Source of the DNA: an uncultured Eubacteriales bacterium
GTDB taxonomy: Bacteria > Bacillota > Clostridia > Oscillospirales > Oscillospiraceae
Direction: 5' to 3'
Assembly: GCA_934597725.1 (NCBI GenBank)
Contig: CAKTSK010000001.1
Span: 1 to 64,000, forward strand
DNA: 64,000 nucleotides
The notes under the pieces were generated by a model. That model was not told where the DNA came from and searched no databases. It saw nothing but the letters and a program-made list of their open reading frames with translations. The stretch's first letter is position 1. Each line of letters opens with the position of its first letter. Position numbers and translations under genes: made by a program. This document shows, one piece after another, positions 24,755 to 33,767 of the stretch.

Positions 24755-26593
24755 ATGGATCATACTTTGGAAAAAATCCTGGCCCGGGTGCAAAAGCCCG
24801 GGCGTTATGTGGGCGGCGAGTACAACGCCGTGCAGAAGGACAAGTCCACCGTGGACTGCCGCTTCGCCTTCTGCTTCCCGGACACCTATGAGATCGGCAT
24901 GTCCAACCTGGGCCTGCGGATCCTCTACGGGGTCATGAACGAGATGCCCGGCGTCTGGTGCGAGCGGGTCTTTGCCCCCTGGGGGGACATGGAGGCCGAG
25001 ATGCGCCAGGCCAGCCTGCCCCTGTACGCCCTGGAGAGCGGCGACCCCATCGCCGGCTTTGATTTCATCGGCTTCTCTCTGGGCTATGAGATGGCCTACA
25101 CCAACGTGCTGAACATGCTGGACCTGGCTGGTCTCCCCCTGCGGGCCGACCAGCGCCCGGACCTGACCCCCATCGTGGTGGCCGGCGGCACCAGCATGTA
25201 CAACCCCGAACCCCTGGCCCCCTTTGTGGATCTGGTCTCTCTGGGCGAGGGCGAGGAGGTCACGGTGGAGATGATCCAGCTCTACCGCAAGGCCAAGGCA
25301 GAGGGCTGGTCCAAGGCAGACTTCCTCCGGCAGGCAGCCCAGATCCCCGGGCTTTACGTCCCCTCGCTGTATGATGTGACCTACCACGACGACGGGACCA
25401 TCGCCGCCATCACCCCCAAGGAGGGCGCTCCGGCCACCGTGACCAAACGGATCGTGACCGACATGGACCGGTCCTATTATCCCGTCAAAACCATCGTTCC
25501 CTCCACCGAGGTCACCCAGGACCGGGTGATGCTGGAGCTGTTCCGGGGCTGCATCCGGGGCTGCCGGTTCTGTCAGGCGGGGTTTGTCTACCGCCCCGTC
25601 CGGGGCCGCAGCCCGGACCTGCTCACCGAGCAGGGCATCCAGGCCTGCCAGGACTCGGGCTACCAGGACATGACCCTCATGAGCCTGTCCTCCAGCGACT
25701 ACCCCGACCTGCTCCCCCTGTGCGACGGCCTGCTGGCCTGGTGCGAGCCTCACAAGGTCAACCTGGCCCTGCCCTCCCTGCGGGCGGACAACTTCTCCAT
25801 GAACCTGATGGAGCGCCTTCAGCGGGGCGGCCGGAAGAGCGGCCTGACCTTTGCCCCGGAGGCAGGCTCCCAGCGGCTGCGGGACGCCATCAACAAAAAC
25901 GTCACCGAGGAAGATCTGCTCAACTCCTGCCGCACGGCCTTTGCCGGAGGGTGGAGCAGCGTGAAGCTCTACTTCATGCTGGGCCTGCCCACCGAGACCG
26001 ACGAGGACGTGCTGGGCATTGCAGACCTGGCCAACAAGGTCTATCAGGTCTGGCGGGAGAGCACCTCCAACCGCTCCCGGGGAGTGCGGATCACCGTGTC
26101 CACCTCCTGCTTTGTCCCCAAGTCTCACACACCCTTCCAGTGGGAGGCCCAGAACACCCAGGAGGAGTACCTGCGGAAAGTCACCCTGCTGCGGGAACAC
26201 CTGCGCAACCGCTCCATCACCTACAACTGGCACGACCCGGAGACCAGCTTCCTGGAGGCCGTCCTCTCCCGGGGCGACCGCCGGCTGGCCGACGCCATCG
26301 AGGAAGCCTGGAAGCACGGGGCCAAGTTCGACTCCTGGAGCGAATACTTCCGCCTGCAAACCTGGCTGGACGCTTTCCAGACCTGCGGCCTGGACCCCGC
26401 CTTCTACGCCAACCGGGTCCGGGGCCGGGAGGAGCTGCTGCCCTGGAAGACCATCTCCGACGGGGTGAAGGAAAGCTACCTCTGGAAGGAGCGGGAGACC
26501 GCCTACGCCGGGACCATCACCCCCGACTGCCGGGTGAAATGCTCCGGCTGCGGGGCCAACAAGCTGTGTGAAGGAGGGGTGTGCCATGTCTGA
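24755..26593 (+). CDS. B12-binding-like / radical SAM protein (TIGR03960 family)
   Basis: 612 residues. Residues about 35-190 form a B12-binding-like region (CFPDTYEIGMSNLGLRILYG, GGTSMYNPEPLAPFVD). The radical-SAM core starts with CIRGCRFCQAG (C-x3-C-x2-C) at about residues 266-273, followed by LSLSSSDYPDL and TFAPEAGSQRLRD. The C terminus has a Cys cluster (CRVKCSGCGANKLCEGGVC). Function is unproven; the family is almost always paired with the next gene. RBS GGAGGTCCGT precedes ATG. Confidence 0.92.
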   Translation: MDHTLEKILARVQKPGRYVGGEYNAVQKDKSTVDCRFAFCFPDTYEIGMSNLGLRILYGVMNEMPGVWCERVFAPWGDMEAEMRQASLPLYALESGDPIAGFDFIGFSLGYEMAYTNVLNMLDLAGLPLRADQRPDLTPIVVAGGTSMYNPEPLAPFVDLVSLGEGEEVTVEMIQLYRKAKAEGWSKADFLRQAAQIPGLYVPSLYDVTYHDDGTIAAITPKEGAPATVTKRIVTDMDRSYYPVKTIVPSTEVTQDRVMLELFRGCIRGCRFCQAGFVYRPVRGRSPDLLTEQGIQACQDSGYQDMTLMSLSSSDYPDLLPLCDGLLAWCEPHKVNLALPSLRADNFSMNLMERLQRGGRKSGLTFAPEAGSQRLRDAINKNVTEEDLLNSCRTAFAGGWSSVKLYFMLGLPTETDEDVLGIADLANKVYQVWRESTSNRSRGVRITVSTSCFVPKSHTPFQWEAQNTQEEYLRKVTLLREHLRNRSITYNWHDPETSFLEAVLSRGDRRLADAIEEAWKHGAKFDSWSEYFRLQTWLDAFQTCGLDPAFYANRVRGREELLPWKTISDGVKESYLWKERETAYAGTITPDCRVKCSGCGANKLCEGGVCHV

Positions 26594-27257
26594 CCAGCGC
26601 ATTCTCTTTGTCAAAGAGGGCACCGCCAAGTACATCTCCCACCTGGACCTGATGCACACCATGGAGCGGGCCTTCCTCCGGGCGGGGATCACCATCCGCC
26701 ACACGGCGGGCTTCCATCCCCACCCCTATGTGTCCATTCCCCTGCCCCTGCCCCTGGGCTTTTCCAGCCAGTGTGAGCTGCTGGAGTTCGGCCTGGTGGA
26801 GGGCAGCACCGTGCCGGCGCTGCCGGCACAGATGAACCGGGTCCTGCCGGCGGGCATCCGCATCCTGGACTGCTACGACGGCGGGCTTCCCTTCCGCCAG
26901 CTGGCCTTCGTCCGCTATGACATCACCCTGGAGTTCGACGGCCCCCTGGCCCAGCAGGCCGCCGGGGCCTTCCAGGAGCTGACCGGCCGCGAGAGCTTCG
27001 TGGTGGAAAAGCGGAGCAAGAAGGCCAAGAGCGGCGTGACCCAGGTGGACGTGATCCCCCTGATCCAGGCAGTGGAGGCCGTGGTCCCCCAGGGGGACAC
27101 CCTGTCGCTGACCCTGCTGCTGCGGGCCCAGAACCCGGGCCTGAACCCGGACGTGCTGCTGCAAGGCTTCCGCAAGGAATTCCCCGCCCTGACCCCGGTC
27201 TACACCGCCTGTCACCGGCGGGAGATCCTGACCGAGGACCAGCAGGTCTATCGCTGA
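26586..27257 (+). CDS. DUF2344 / TIGR03936 protein, partner of the radical SAM gene
   Basis: 223 residues. N-terminal motif LFVKEGTAKYISHLDLMHTMERAF (positions 7-30) and HTAGFHPHPYVSIPLPLPLG are diagnostic. Reactions are unknown; in many Firmicutes this pair sits next to rne/rng and the rplU-rpmA ribosomal genes, which are absent here. Start ATG 26586 overlaps the upstream stop by 8 bp and is preceded by GAAGGAGGGG. Transcription ends at the terminator at 27270-27329. Confidence 0.9.
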   Translation: MSDQRILFVKEGTAKYISHLDLMHTMERAFLRAGITIRHTAGFHPHPYVSIPLPLPLGFSSQCELLEFGLVEGSTVPALPAQMNRVLPAGIRILDCYDGGLPFRQLAFVRYDITLEFDGPLAQQAAGAFQELTGRESFVVEKRSKKAKSGVTQVDVIPLIQAVEAVVPQGDTLSLTLLLRAQNPGLNPDVLLQGFRKEFPALTPVYTACHRREILTEDQQVYR

Positions 27258-27269
27258 TCCCAGAAAACC

Positions 27270-27329
27270 AAAAGATCCCCCCGCAGCAGGAGGGCCGAAG
27301 GGCCGTCCCGCAGCAGGGGGATCTTTTTT
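27270..27329. terminator. bidirectional terminator
   Basis: AAAAGATCCCCC / GGGGGATCTTTT with an inner GGGCC/GGCCC hairpin; T-runs on both strands. It serves the DUF2344 gene and the convergent mgtC-like gene. Confidence 0.85.
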
Positions 27330-27336
27330 GCATCGG

Positions 27337-28026
27337 TCACATTTCCAGGCGGACCACGCCCTCCTGCTCCCGCAGCAGGACCATGGTGGAGACGTCCCCC
27401 CGCATGGCCTGCTCCGATTCCAGGTCCATCCGCACCGCCAGAATGTCCGGCCGGCCGGAGGGGAACTCCTTGACCTCCCGCACGTTCCAGCCGATCTCAT
27501 GGATAAAGCGGATGGCGTCCCCCAGGCCCACGTCCCGGCGGACCTCCAGATAGAGGGCGGTGCTGGTGGGGATCTTCAGATACTTGTTGTCCACCACGTT
27601 CACCAGCAGCAGAATGAAGATCAGCACCACATACATGATGAGGGCGCACTCATAAAAGCCCACGCCCACGGCCAGACCCATGCAGGCGGTGGCCCAGAGG
27701 GTGGCCGCCGTGGTCAGGCCCTTGATCTGGTTGCGCCGGGTGACGATGATGGTCCCCGCCCCCAGAAAACCGATGCCGCTGATGACCTGAGCGCTGAGCC
27801 GGGCCGGGTCCCCCACCCCGTAGCTGGCGTAGAGATATTGGCTGACCAGCATGGTGGAGCTGGCCCCCACGCACAGCAGCATGTGGGTCCGCAGGCCCGC
27901 CGCCCGCTGGCGGATGCCCCGCTCGAAGCCGATGGTCCCGCCAAAGAGCATGGCCAGCACCAGACGCACAAACACCGACAGGATGTTCAGGTCCCGCAGG
28001 CTGCCGATGAGATCCAGTTCTATCAT
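27337..28026 (-). CDS. MgtC/SapB family membrane protein
   Basis: 229 residues. Residues 1-150 hold about five membrane segments with family signatures LVLAMLFGGTIGFERG, RAAGLRTHMLLCVGASSTML and GIGFLGAGTIIV. The C-terminal 75 residues form a small soluble ACT-like domain. MgtC-type proteins affect Mg2+ starvation response or membrane energetics, but a transport activity has not been settled. It has its own promoter and is divergent from the unknown membrane protein at 28229. Confidence 0.9.
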   Translation of the reverse strand: MIELDLIGSLRDLNILSVFVRLVLAMLFGGTIGFERGIRQRAAGLRTHMLLCVGASSTMLVSQYLYASYGVGDPARLSAQVISGIGFLGAGTIIVTRRNQIKGLTTAATLWATACMGLAVGVGFYECALIMYVVLIFILLLVNVVDNKYLKIPTSTALYLEVRRDVGLGDAIRFIHEIGWNVREVKEFPSGRPDILAVRMDLESEQAMRGDVSTMVLLREQEGVVRLEM

Positions 28027-28103
28027 CGTCGGTGGCTCCTTTCCGCCCCCTTGACGGGGCCTTGATACTGGGGCTTTGCGAAGGGTTTTCCAGAAATGCT
28101 TTC

Positions 28104-28132
28104 ATTTTGCCATGATTTCCGCGCCTTGTCAA
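28104..28132 (-). promoter_or_regulatory. promoter of mgtC-like gene
   Basis: TTGACA - 17 bp - CAAAAT on the minus strand. Confidence 0.75.
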
Positions 28133-28149
28133 ATGGTTCTCTTTTCTCG

Positions 28150-28178
28150 TTGCTTTTTTGGGTAAAGTAGGCTATACT
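28150..28178 (+). promoter_or_regulatory. promoter of the 28229 gene
   Basis: TTGCTT - 17 bp - TATACT, about 50 nt upstream of the start. Only 17 bp separate the two divergent -35 boxes (28132 and 28150), so one regulator could cover both. Confidence 0.7.
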
Positions 28179-28228
28179 TACCATATTCCTTCCACCATTC
28201 TTTCCCATGTTACCGAAAGGAGATTTCT

Positions 28229-29998
28229 ATGTCAGACAGTCAGGCGAAAAGAACGCTGCCCCGGATGCTGATCAGTCTGCTGATCACGCTGGTCATCGGC
28301 GCAGTCTGGTTCTATGTTTCCCTGCCCGCCCTCAACCTGCACAATACCAGCTTCTACAGCTTTGTCTTTGTTCTGCTGCTGGTCTACATCCTGGTGTTTA
28401 TGATCGTGCTGGGGATGGACACCGGCAAGCAGGAGGTCCACCTGCGGGACTACCTGTCCTTTGCCAAAAGCCAGTGCAAGCTGGTGGTGATCGTCATTGC
28501 CGTCCTGGCCATCCTGTTTGTGGTGGGCCAGATCCTCTCCGCCCCCCTCTTCCGGGCCGGGTCCTACCACGAGCTGCTCACCGTGGAGACCGGCGACTTT
28601 GCCACCGAGATCCAGCCCGTCTCCTTTGACGAGATCCCCATGCTGGACGAGGCCTCGGCCAGCGTGCTGGGCGACCGGAAGCTGGGTGAGCTGTCGGACA
28701 TGGTCAGCCAGTTCGGCGTCTCCAGCGACTACACCCAGATCAACTACCAGGGCCGTCCCGTCCGGGTGGCCTCTCTGGAATACGGAGACTTCTTCAAGTG
28801 GTTCCTCAACACCAAGGAGGGCCTGCCCGCCTACATCACCGTGGACATGGTCACCCAGGAGGCCAACGTGGTCCGGCTGTCCGACCTGGGGCTGGACGGG
28901 ATGCGCTACTCCCCCTCGGAGTTCTTCAACCGGGACCTGAACCGCTTCCTCCGCTTCCGCTATCCCACCTATATGTTCAGCTCCGCCCACCTGGAGATCG
29001 ACGAAGAGGGCCAGCCCTGGTGGGTCTGCCCCCGGGAGACCCGGACCATCGGCCTGTTCGGCGGCGCAGACATCATCGGCGCGGTCCTGCTCAACGCCAG
29101 CACCGGCGAGCACGCCTATTATGACGTGAAGGACATCCCCACCTGGGTGGACCGGGTGTATACCGCCAGCCTCATCACCCAGCAGTATGACTACTACGGC
29201 ACCTATGTCAACGGCTTCATCAACTCCCTGCTGGGCCAGAAGAACGTGACCGTGACCACCGAGAACTTCAACTACCTGGCCATGGACGACGACGTGTATA
29301 TGTACACCGGCATCACCTCCGCCAGCAGCGACCAGTCCAACATCGGCTTCCTGCTGTCCAACCAGCGCACCAAGGAGACCACCTATTACCCGGCCCCCGG
29401 CGCCATTGAAAGCTCGGCCCAGCGCTCGGCCGAGGGCATCGTCCAGGACCTGGGGTATCAGGCCACCTTCCCGCTGCTGCTGAACATCGGCGGCCAGCCC
29501 ACCTATTTTATGTCCCTGAAGGACGGCTCACAACTGGTGAAGATGTACGCCATGGTCAACGTCTCCCAGTATCAGATCGTGGCCCAGGGCAGCACCGTCG
29601 CCGCCTGTGAGAGCGACTACATTGCCAAGCTCCAGCAGCAGGGCATCGCCGTCACCAGCGACACAGCCCAGGACATTCTGGAAAAGACCACCGTGGAAGG
29701 CACCGTGGCAGAGATCCGCACGGCGGTGCTGGGCGGCGACTCCTGGTACTATGTCCGGCTGGATGGGTCGGAGACCTTCTATGCCATGGCCGCCTCCGCC
29801 GACCGCAACGTGGTCGTGCTGAATGTGGGCGATCAGGTCAGCATCCAGACCTCCCCCGAGGAGAACAAGAACGCCATTGTGAACGCCTTGTCCATCTCCA
29901 CCGGCGACAAAAAGCCGGACCCGGTGGCAGACGAACCCACCGCCGATCCCCCCGCAGAAGGCGCAGACGCCCCGGCCGATGCCCCTGCGGAGGAGTGA
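28229..29998 (+). CDS. unknown membrane-anchored protein with large extracytoplasmic domain
   Basis: 589 residues. Three hydrophobic segments lie near the N terminus (about 13-33, 42-62 and 85-106), followed by a ~450-residue soluble part without Cys clusters, and an acidic Pro/Ala-rich tail (last 30 residues). Repeated Tyr- and Thr-rich beta-type stretches occur, such as FNYLAMDDDVYMYTGITS and SQLVKMYAMVNVSQYQIVA. I do not recognise a catalytic motif; it looks like a conserved clostridial hypothetical. It is divergent from mgtC with nearly abutting promoters. RBS GAAAGGAG precedes ATG 28229. Confidence 0.75.
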   Translation: MSDSQAKRTLPRMLISLLITLVIGAVWFYVSLPALNLHNTSFYSFVFVLLLVYILVFMIVLGMDTGKQEVHLRDYLSFAKSQCKLVVIVIAVLAILFVVGQILSAPLFRAGSYHELLTVETGDFATEIQPVSFDEIPMLDEASASVLGDRKLGELSDMVSQFGVSSDYTQINYQGRPVRVASLEYGDFFKWFLNTKEGLPAYITVDMVTQEANVVRLSDLGLDGMRYSPSEFFNRDLNRFLRFRYPTYMFSSAHLEIDEEGQPWWVCPRETRTIGLFGGADIIGAVLLNASTGEHAYYDVKDIPTWVDRVYTASLITQQYDYYGTYVNGFINSLLGQKNVTVTTENFNYLAMDDDVYMYTGITSASSDQSNIGFLLSNQRTKETTYYPAPGAIESSAQRSAEGIVQDLGYQATFPLLLNIGGQPTYFMSLKDGSQLVKMYAMVNVSQYQIVAQGSTVAACESDYIAKLQQQGIAVTSDTAQDILEKTTVEGTVAEIRTAVLGGDSWYYVRLDGSETFYAMAASADRNVVVLNVGDQVSIQTSPEENKNAIVNALSISTGDKKPDPVADEPTADPPAEGADAPADAPAEE

Positions 29999-30022
29999 GG
30001 CCCCGGCAGCCAACACACCAAG

Positions 30023-30062
30023 AAACCGGCCGCAGGAACCAGATCCTGCGGCCGGTTTTTGC
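30023..30062 (+). terminator. terminator of the 28229 gene
   Basis: AAACCGGCCGCAGGA / TCCTGCGGCCGGTTT (15-bp stem), followed by T-rich sequence. Confidence 0.9.
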
Positions 30063-30071
30063 TGTTTCCGC

Positions 30072-30101
30072 AAAAAGGACCCGCCGCAGCGGGTCCTTTT
30101 T
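30072..30101. terminator. terminator of the pyr operon
   Basis: AAAAAGGACCCGC / GCGGGTCCTTTTT, 13-bp perfect stem with CGCA loop, just downstream of pyrI; T-runs on both strands. Confidence 0.9.
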
Positions 30102-30123
30102 GCACAAGCGTCAGGGATCGGCT

Positions 30124-30546
30124 TCAGCGCTTGCCGCCCTTGGTGTCGCAGTAGAGGCAGCGATACACGCCGTGCTCCCGGTCGGTCAGCCGGAAGATGT
30201 GGGGCAGCTCCTGCTCGATGGAGGTGATGCAGCGGGGATTCTTGCAGCGAATGACCCCGGTGATGGTCTCGGGCAGGTGGGGGTGGAGCTTCTCCATCCG
30301 CTCGCCCCCCCGGATGATGTTCACGGTAATGTGGGGGTCGATGTAGCCCAGCATGTCATAGTTGAGGTCGATGACCTCGTTGATCTTCAAAATGTCCTTC
30401 TTGCCGTACTTGCCGCTGGCGGCGTTCTTGATCACCGCCACCTCGCACTCCAGCTTGTCCAGGCCCAAGTCCCGGTACAGGTCCATGCCCCGCCCGGCGG
30501 GGATGTGGTCGATGACGATGCCATCGACGATGGTTCCAATGATCAT
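30124..30546 (-). CDS. pyrI: aspartate carbamoyltransferase regulatory subunit
   Basis: 140 residues. The N-terminal nucleotide-binding part has VDGIVIDHIPAGRGMDLY; the C-terminal zinc domain has CKNPRC and CLYC (four Cys ligands). PyrI gives allosteric control by CTP/ATP to the PyrB catalytic trimers. The start lies one base after the pyrB stop, with GGAGG upstream. It is somewhat shorter than the enterobacterial chain but has all zinc ligands. Confidence 0.96.
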   Translation of the reverse strand: MIIGTIVDGIVIDHIPAGRGMDLYRDLGLDKLECEVAVIKNAASGKYGKKDILKINEVIDLNYDMLGYIDPHITVNIIRGGERMEKLHPHLPETITGVIRCKNPRCITSIEQELPHIFRLTDREHGVYRCLYCDTKGGKR

Positions 30547-30547
30547 C

Positions 30548-31465
30548 TCACTCCACCTCCAACAGTTTCAGGATCAGCGCCATACGAATGAACTTGCCGC
30601 ACAGGACCTGGCGGAAATAGCAGGCCCGGGGATCGTCGTCGATAGCAGTAGAGATCTCATTGACACGGGGCAGGGGGTGCAGGATGGCCAGGTCCCACTT
30701 GGCCGTGCGGAGCTTGTCGGGGGTGAGGATATAGCTGTCCTTCAGGCGGACGTAGTCGTCCTCGTTGAAGAAGCGCTCCCGCTGCACCCGGGTCATGTAG
30801 AGGATGTCCAGCTGGGGCATGGCCTCCTCCAGGGAGGTGGTCTCCAGGTAGTTGATCCCCTGCTTGTCCAGCAGGTCCGTGCGCACGCTCTCCGGCACCC
30901 GCAGCTCCTCGGGAGAGATGAGGACGAAGCGGACGTTGGCATACCGGGACATGGCCCCGATGAGGGAGTGTACCGTCCGGCCAAACTTCAGGTCGCCGCA
31001 GCAGCCCACCACCAGATCGTCCAGCCGCCCCTTCTCCCGCTTGATGGTCAGCAGGTCTGTGAGGGTCTGGGTGGGGTGGTGGTGGCCGCCGTCCCCGGCG
31101 TTGATCACCGGCACGGTGGCCTTCATGGAGGCCACCAGAGGCGCGCCCTCCTTGGGGTGGCGCATGGCGATGATGTCGGCAAAGCAGCTCACCGTGCGGG
31201 CGGTGTCCGCCACGCTCTCTCCTTTGGTGGCGGAAGAACTCTGGGCCTCGTGGAAGCCCAGCACCTGGCCGCCCAGCTCGTACATGGCCGACTCAAAGCT
31301 CAGCCGGGTGCGGGTGGAAGGCTCATAGAACAGGGTGGCCAGCTTTTTATAGCGGCACTTTTCCCGGTACTGCGCCGGGTGCTCGATGATGTCTTCGGCC
31401 TTGGCAATGAGTTCGTCGATCTCCTCCACGGTCAGGTCCGTGATGTCGATGAGATCTCGTTTCAT
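30548..31465 (-). CDS. pyrB: aspartate carbamoyltransferase catalytic subunit
   Basis: 305 residues. It makes N-carbamoylaspartate from carbamoyl phosphate and aspartate. Carbamoyl-phosphate loop [13 protein letters not shown] (residues about 47-59), [15 protein letters not shown], and the aspartate-site HPLPRVNEI are all present. It is the class-B type, with PyrI directly downstream. It follows pyrE after a 46-nt gap. Confidence 0.97.
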   Translation of the reverse strand: MKRDLIDITDLTVEEIDELIAKAEDIIEHPAQYREKCRYKKLATLFYEPSTRTRLSFESAMYELGGQVLGFHEAQSSSATKGESVADTARTVSCFADIIAMRHPKEGAPLVASMKATVPVINAGDGGHHHPTQTLTDLLTIKREKGRLDDLVVGCCGDLKFGRTVHSLIGAMSRYANVRFVLISPEELRVPESVRTDLLDKQGINYLETTSLEEAMPQLDILYMTRVQRERFFNEDDYVRLKDSYILTPDKLRTAKWDLAILHPLPRVNEISTAIDDDPRACYFRQVLCGKFIRMALILKLLEVE

Positions 31466-31511
31466 AGATTGACCAGTCCTTTCTTTTCACACAAAGGGGC
31501 TTGCCGCCCGC

Positions 31512-32144
31512 TCACTTCTTGATCCAGCTCTCGTCGGAAGGGTTGGCCCGGAAGGCCAGCAGGCGGGCCTTGTCCTCGGGCTGGATGTACCCCTCGTCGG
31601 CGGCCACCTGGGCCACGGTGTCCAGGTCGGTCAGGCTCACGTTTTTCACGTTGGCGGCGGCCAGACGGTCCACGCTCTTCTGCATCCCGTAGGTGAAGAT
31701 GCTCACGATGCCCAGCACCTCGGCCCCGGCCTGGCGGAGCACGTCCACCACTTCCAGCACGCTGCCGCCGGTGGAGATGAGGTCCTCCACCACCACCACC
31801 TTCTGGCCGGGCAGAAGCTTGCCTTCGATCTGATTCTTCCGGCCGTGGTCCTTGGCCCCGGAGCGGACGTAGCCCATGGGCAGGGCCAGCAGGTGGGCGG
31901 TGATGGCCGCATGGGCGATGCCGGCGGTGCTGGTGCCCATGAGGACCTCTGCCTGGGGATAGTGCTCCTTCACCAGAGCGGCCAGGCCGTTCTCCACATC
32001 CAGGCGGACCTGGTGGTCGGAGAGGGTCAGGCGGTTGTCACAGTAAATGGGGCTTTTGATGCCGCTGGCCCAGGTAAAGGGCTCGTCCGGGCGGAGAAAC
32101 ACCGCCTGGATCTTCAGCAAATCGGTTGCGATCTTGGTCTTCAT
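31512..32144 (-). CDS. pyrE: orotate phosphoribosyltransferase
   Basis: 210 residues. It joins orotate to PRPP to give OMP. The PRPP loop is VVVVEDLISTGGSVLEV, with the flexible-loop lysines in KDHGRKNQIEG. Start ATG 32142-32144 is chosen because AGGAGG lies 8 nt upstream; a GTG-type start further upstream would overlap pyrF. Fifth gene of the operon, 13 nt after pyrF. Confidence 0.95.
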   Translation of the reverse strand: MKTKIATDLLKIQAVFLRPDEPFTWASGIKSPIYCDNRLTLSDHQVRLDVENGLAALVKEHYPQAEVLMGTSTAGIAHAAITAHLLALPMGYVRSGAKDHGRKNQIEGKLLPGQKVVVVEDLISTGGSVLEVVDVLRQAGAEVLGIVSIFTYGMQKSVDRLAAANVKNVSLTDLDTVAQVAADEGYIQPEDKARLLAFRANPSDESWIKK

Positions 32145-32157
32145 AACAAGGTCCTCC

Positions 32158-32856
32158 TCAGTCCACAAATTCTCTCACACAGCGTTCATAGGCGGCCACC
32201 GGGTCGGCGGCGGCGGTGATGGGACGGCCCACCACGATATAGTCCGAGCCGATCTCCTTGGCCTGGGCGGGGGTGGTCACCCGGACCTGGTCCCCCTTGT
32301 CCCCGTCGGCAAAGCGGATGCCGGGGGTGACGGTCAGGAAGTGCGCGCCGCAGACCCCATGGACCTTCCCCGCCTCCATGGGGGAACAGACCACGCCGTC
32401 CAGCCCGGCGCTGGCGGCGTTGGCGGCGTAGTGCATCACCGTCTCGTCGATGGGGGCCTGGATGAGCAGTTCCTCCTGCATCCGCTCCTGGCTGGTGGAG
32501 GTCAGCTGGGTGACGGCAATGACCAGGGGGCGGCTGCCGTCGGGCCGGGTGACCCCTTCCAGGGCGGCCTCCATCATGGCCCGGGTGCCGGCGGCGTGGA
32601 GGTTTACCATGTCCACGTCCAGCCCGGCCAGCACGGCCATGGCCTTCTTGACGGTGTTGGGGATGTCGTGGAGCTTCAGGTCCAGAAAGATCTGGTGGCC
32701 CCGGTCCTTCAATTCCCGGACGATGGCCGGGCCGGCGGCATAGAACAGCTCCATGCCGATCTTCACATAGGGCTTGCGGCCGGTGAACTGGTCCAGAAAG
32801 GCCAGCGTATCCTCCTTGCTGCTGAAGTCACAGGCAATGATAACGTCTTTTCCCAT
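32158..32856 (-). CDS. pyrF: orotidine 5'-phosphate decarboxylase
   Basis: 232 residues. It decarboxylates OMP to UMP. The catalytic segment FLDLKLHDIPNTVKKA carries the Asp-Lys-Asp network; VTPGIRF and VVGRPITAA form the phosphate site. Start overlaps the pyrD stop by one base (TGATG), with GGAGG upstream. Confidence 0.96.
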   Translation of the reverse strand: MGKDVIIACDFSSKEDTLAFLDQFTGRKPYVKIGMELFYAAGPAIVRELKDRGHQIFLDLKLHDIPNTVKKAMAVLAGLDVDMVNLHAAGTRAMMEAALEGVTRPDGSRPLVIAVTQLTSTSQERMQEELLIQAPIDETVMHYAANAASAGLDGVVCSPMEAGKVHGVCGAHFLTVTPGIRFADGDKGDQVRVTTPAQAKEIGSDYIVVGRPITAAADPVAAYERCVREFVD

Positions 32857-33767
32857 CAGTGGGCACCTCCAATGATTTCGTTCAAGTCGTGGACCCCCAG
32901 CTGCGCCATGCAGGCGGGGAGGTTCTGGATGATCTCCTGGCAGGCATAGGGGTTGACCAGGTTGGCCGCCCCCACCTGCACGGCGGTGGCCCCGGCCAGC
33001 ATCATTTCGATGACGTCCTGGGCGCTCTGGATGCCGCCCATGCCGATGATGGGCAGATCCACTTCCTCATAGACCTGCCAGACCATCCGCAGGGCCACCG
33101 GGAAGATGGCCGGGCCGGACAGCCCGCCGGTGGTGTTGGCCAGAAGGGGCGCCCGCTTTTTCAGGTCGATCCGCATCCCCATGAGGGTGTTGATGAGGCT
33201 CAGCCCATCGGCCCCGCCCTCCTGACAGGCCCTGGCAATGGCCACGATGTCGGTGACGTTGGGGGAGAGCTTGAGGTAGACCGGCTTCCGGCAGACCTCT
33301 TTCACCGCCTGGGTCACGTCGTAGACCATGCGGGGGTCGGTGCCGAAGCTCATCCCGCCGTGGTGGACGTTGGGGCAGCTGACGTTGACCTCGATGAGGT
33401 CGGTGTCGGGAGAGGCGTCGGCCTGGGCGCAGCAGGTGACGTATTCCTCCAGGGAAAACCCGCTGATGTTGGCCAGGATGGGCTTGTGATACACCTGGCG
33501 CAGCCGGGGCAGCTCCTCGGCCAAAACGGTTTCGATGCCGGGGTTTTGCAGGCCCACGGCGTTGAGCATCCCGCCGGGGGTCTCGGCGATGCGGGGGGCA
33601 GGGTTGCCGAAGCGGGGCTCCCGGGTGGTCCCCTTGACGCTGATGGCCCCCAGACAGTTGATGTCATACCACTGGGCAAATTCATAGCCAAAGCCAAAGG
33701 TACCGCTGGCGGGGATGACGGGGTTGTCCAGCGTCAGGCCGCTCAGGGTAACGGCGGTACTTACCAT
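32856..33767 (-). CDS. pyrD: dihydroorotate dehydrogenase, type 1B catalytic subunit
   Basis: 303 residues. FMN enzyme oxidising dihydroorotate; the 1B type passes electrons to NAD+ through PyrK. Visible are ASGTFGFGYEF, NAVGLQNPG, the active-site Cys in EVNVSCPNVHHGG, and the FMN phosphate loop GMGGI...GATAVQVG. Start lies 1 nt after the pyrK stop. The order pyrK-pyrD supports the 1B heterotetramer. Confidence 0.96.
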   Translation of the reverse strand: MVSTAVTLSGLTLDNPVIPASGTFGFGYEFAQWYDINCLGAISVKGTTREPRFGNPAPRIAETPGGMLNAVGLQNPGIETVLAEELPRLRQVYHKPILANISGFSLEEYVTCCAQADASPDTDLIEVNVSCPNVHHGGMSFGTDPRMVYDVTQAVKEVCRKPVYLKLSPNVTDIVAIARACQEGGADGLSLINTLMGMRIDLKKRAPLLANTTGGLSGPAIFPVALRMVWQVYEEVDLPIIGMGGIQSAQDVIEMMLAGATAVQVGAANLVNPYACQEIIQNLPACMAQLGVHDLNEIIGGAH

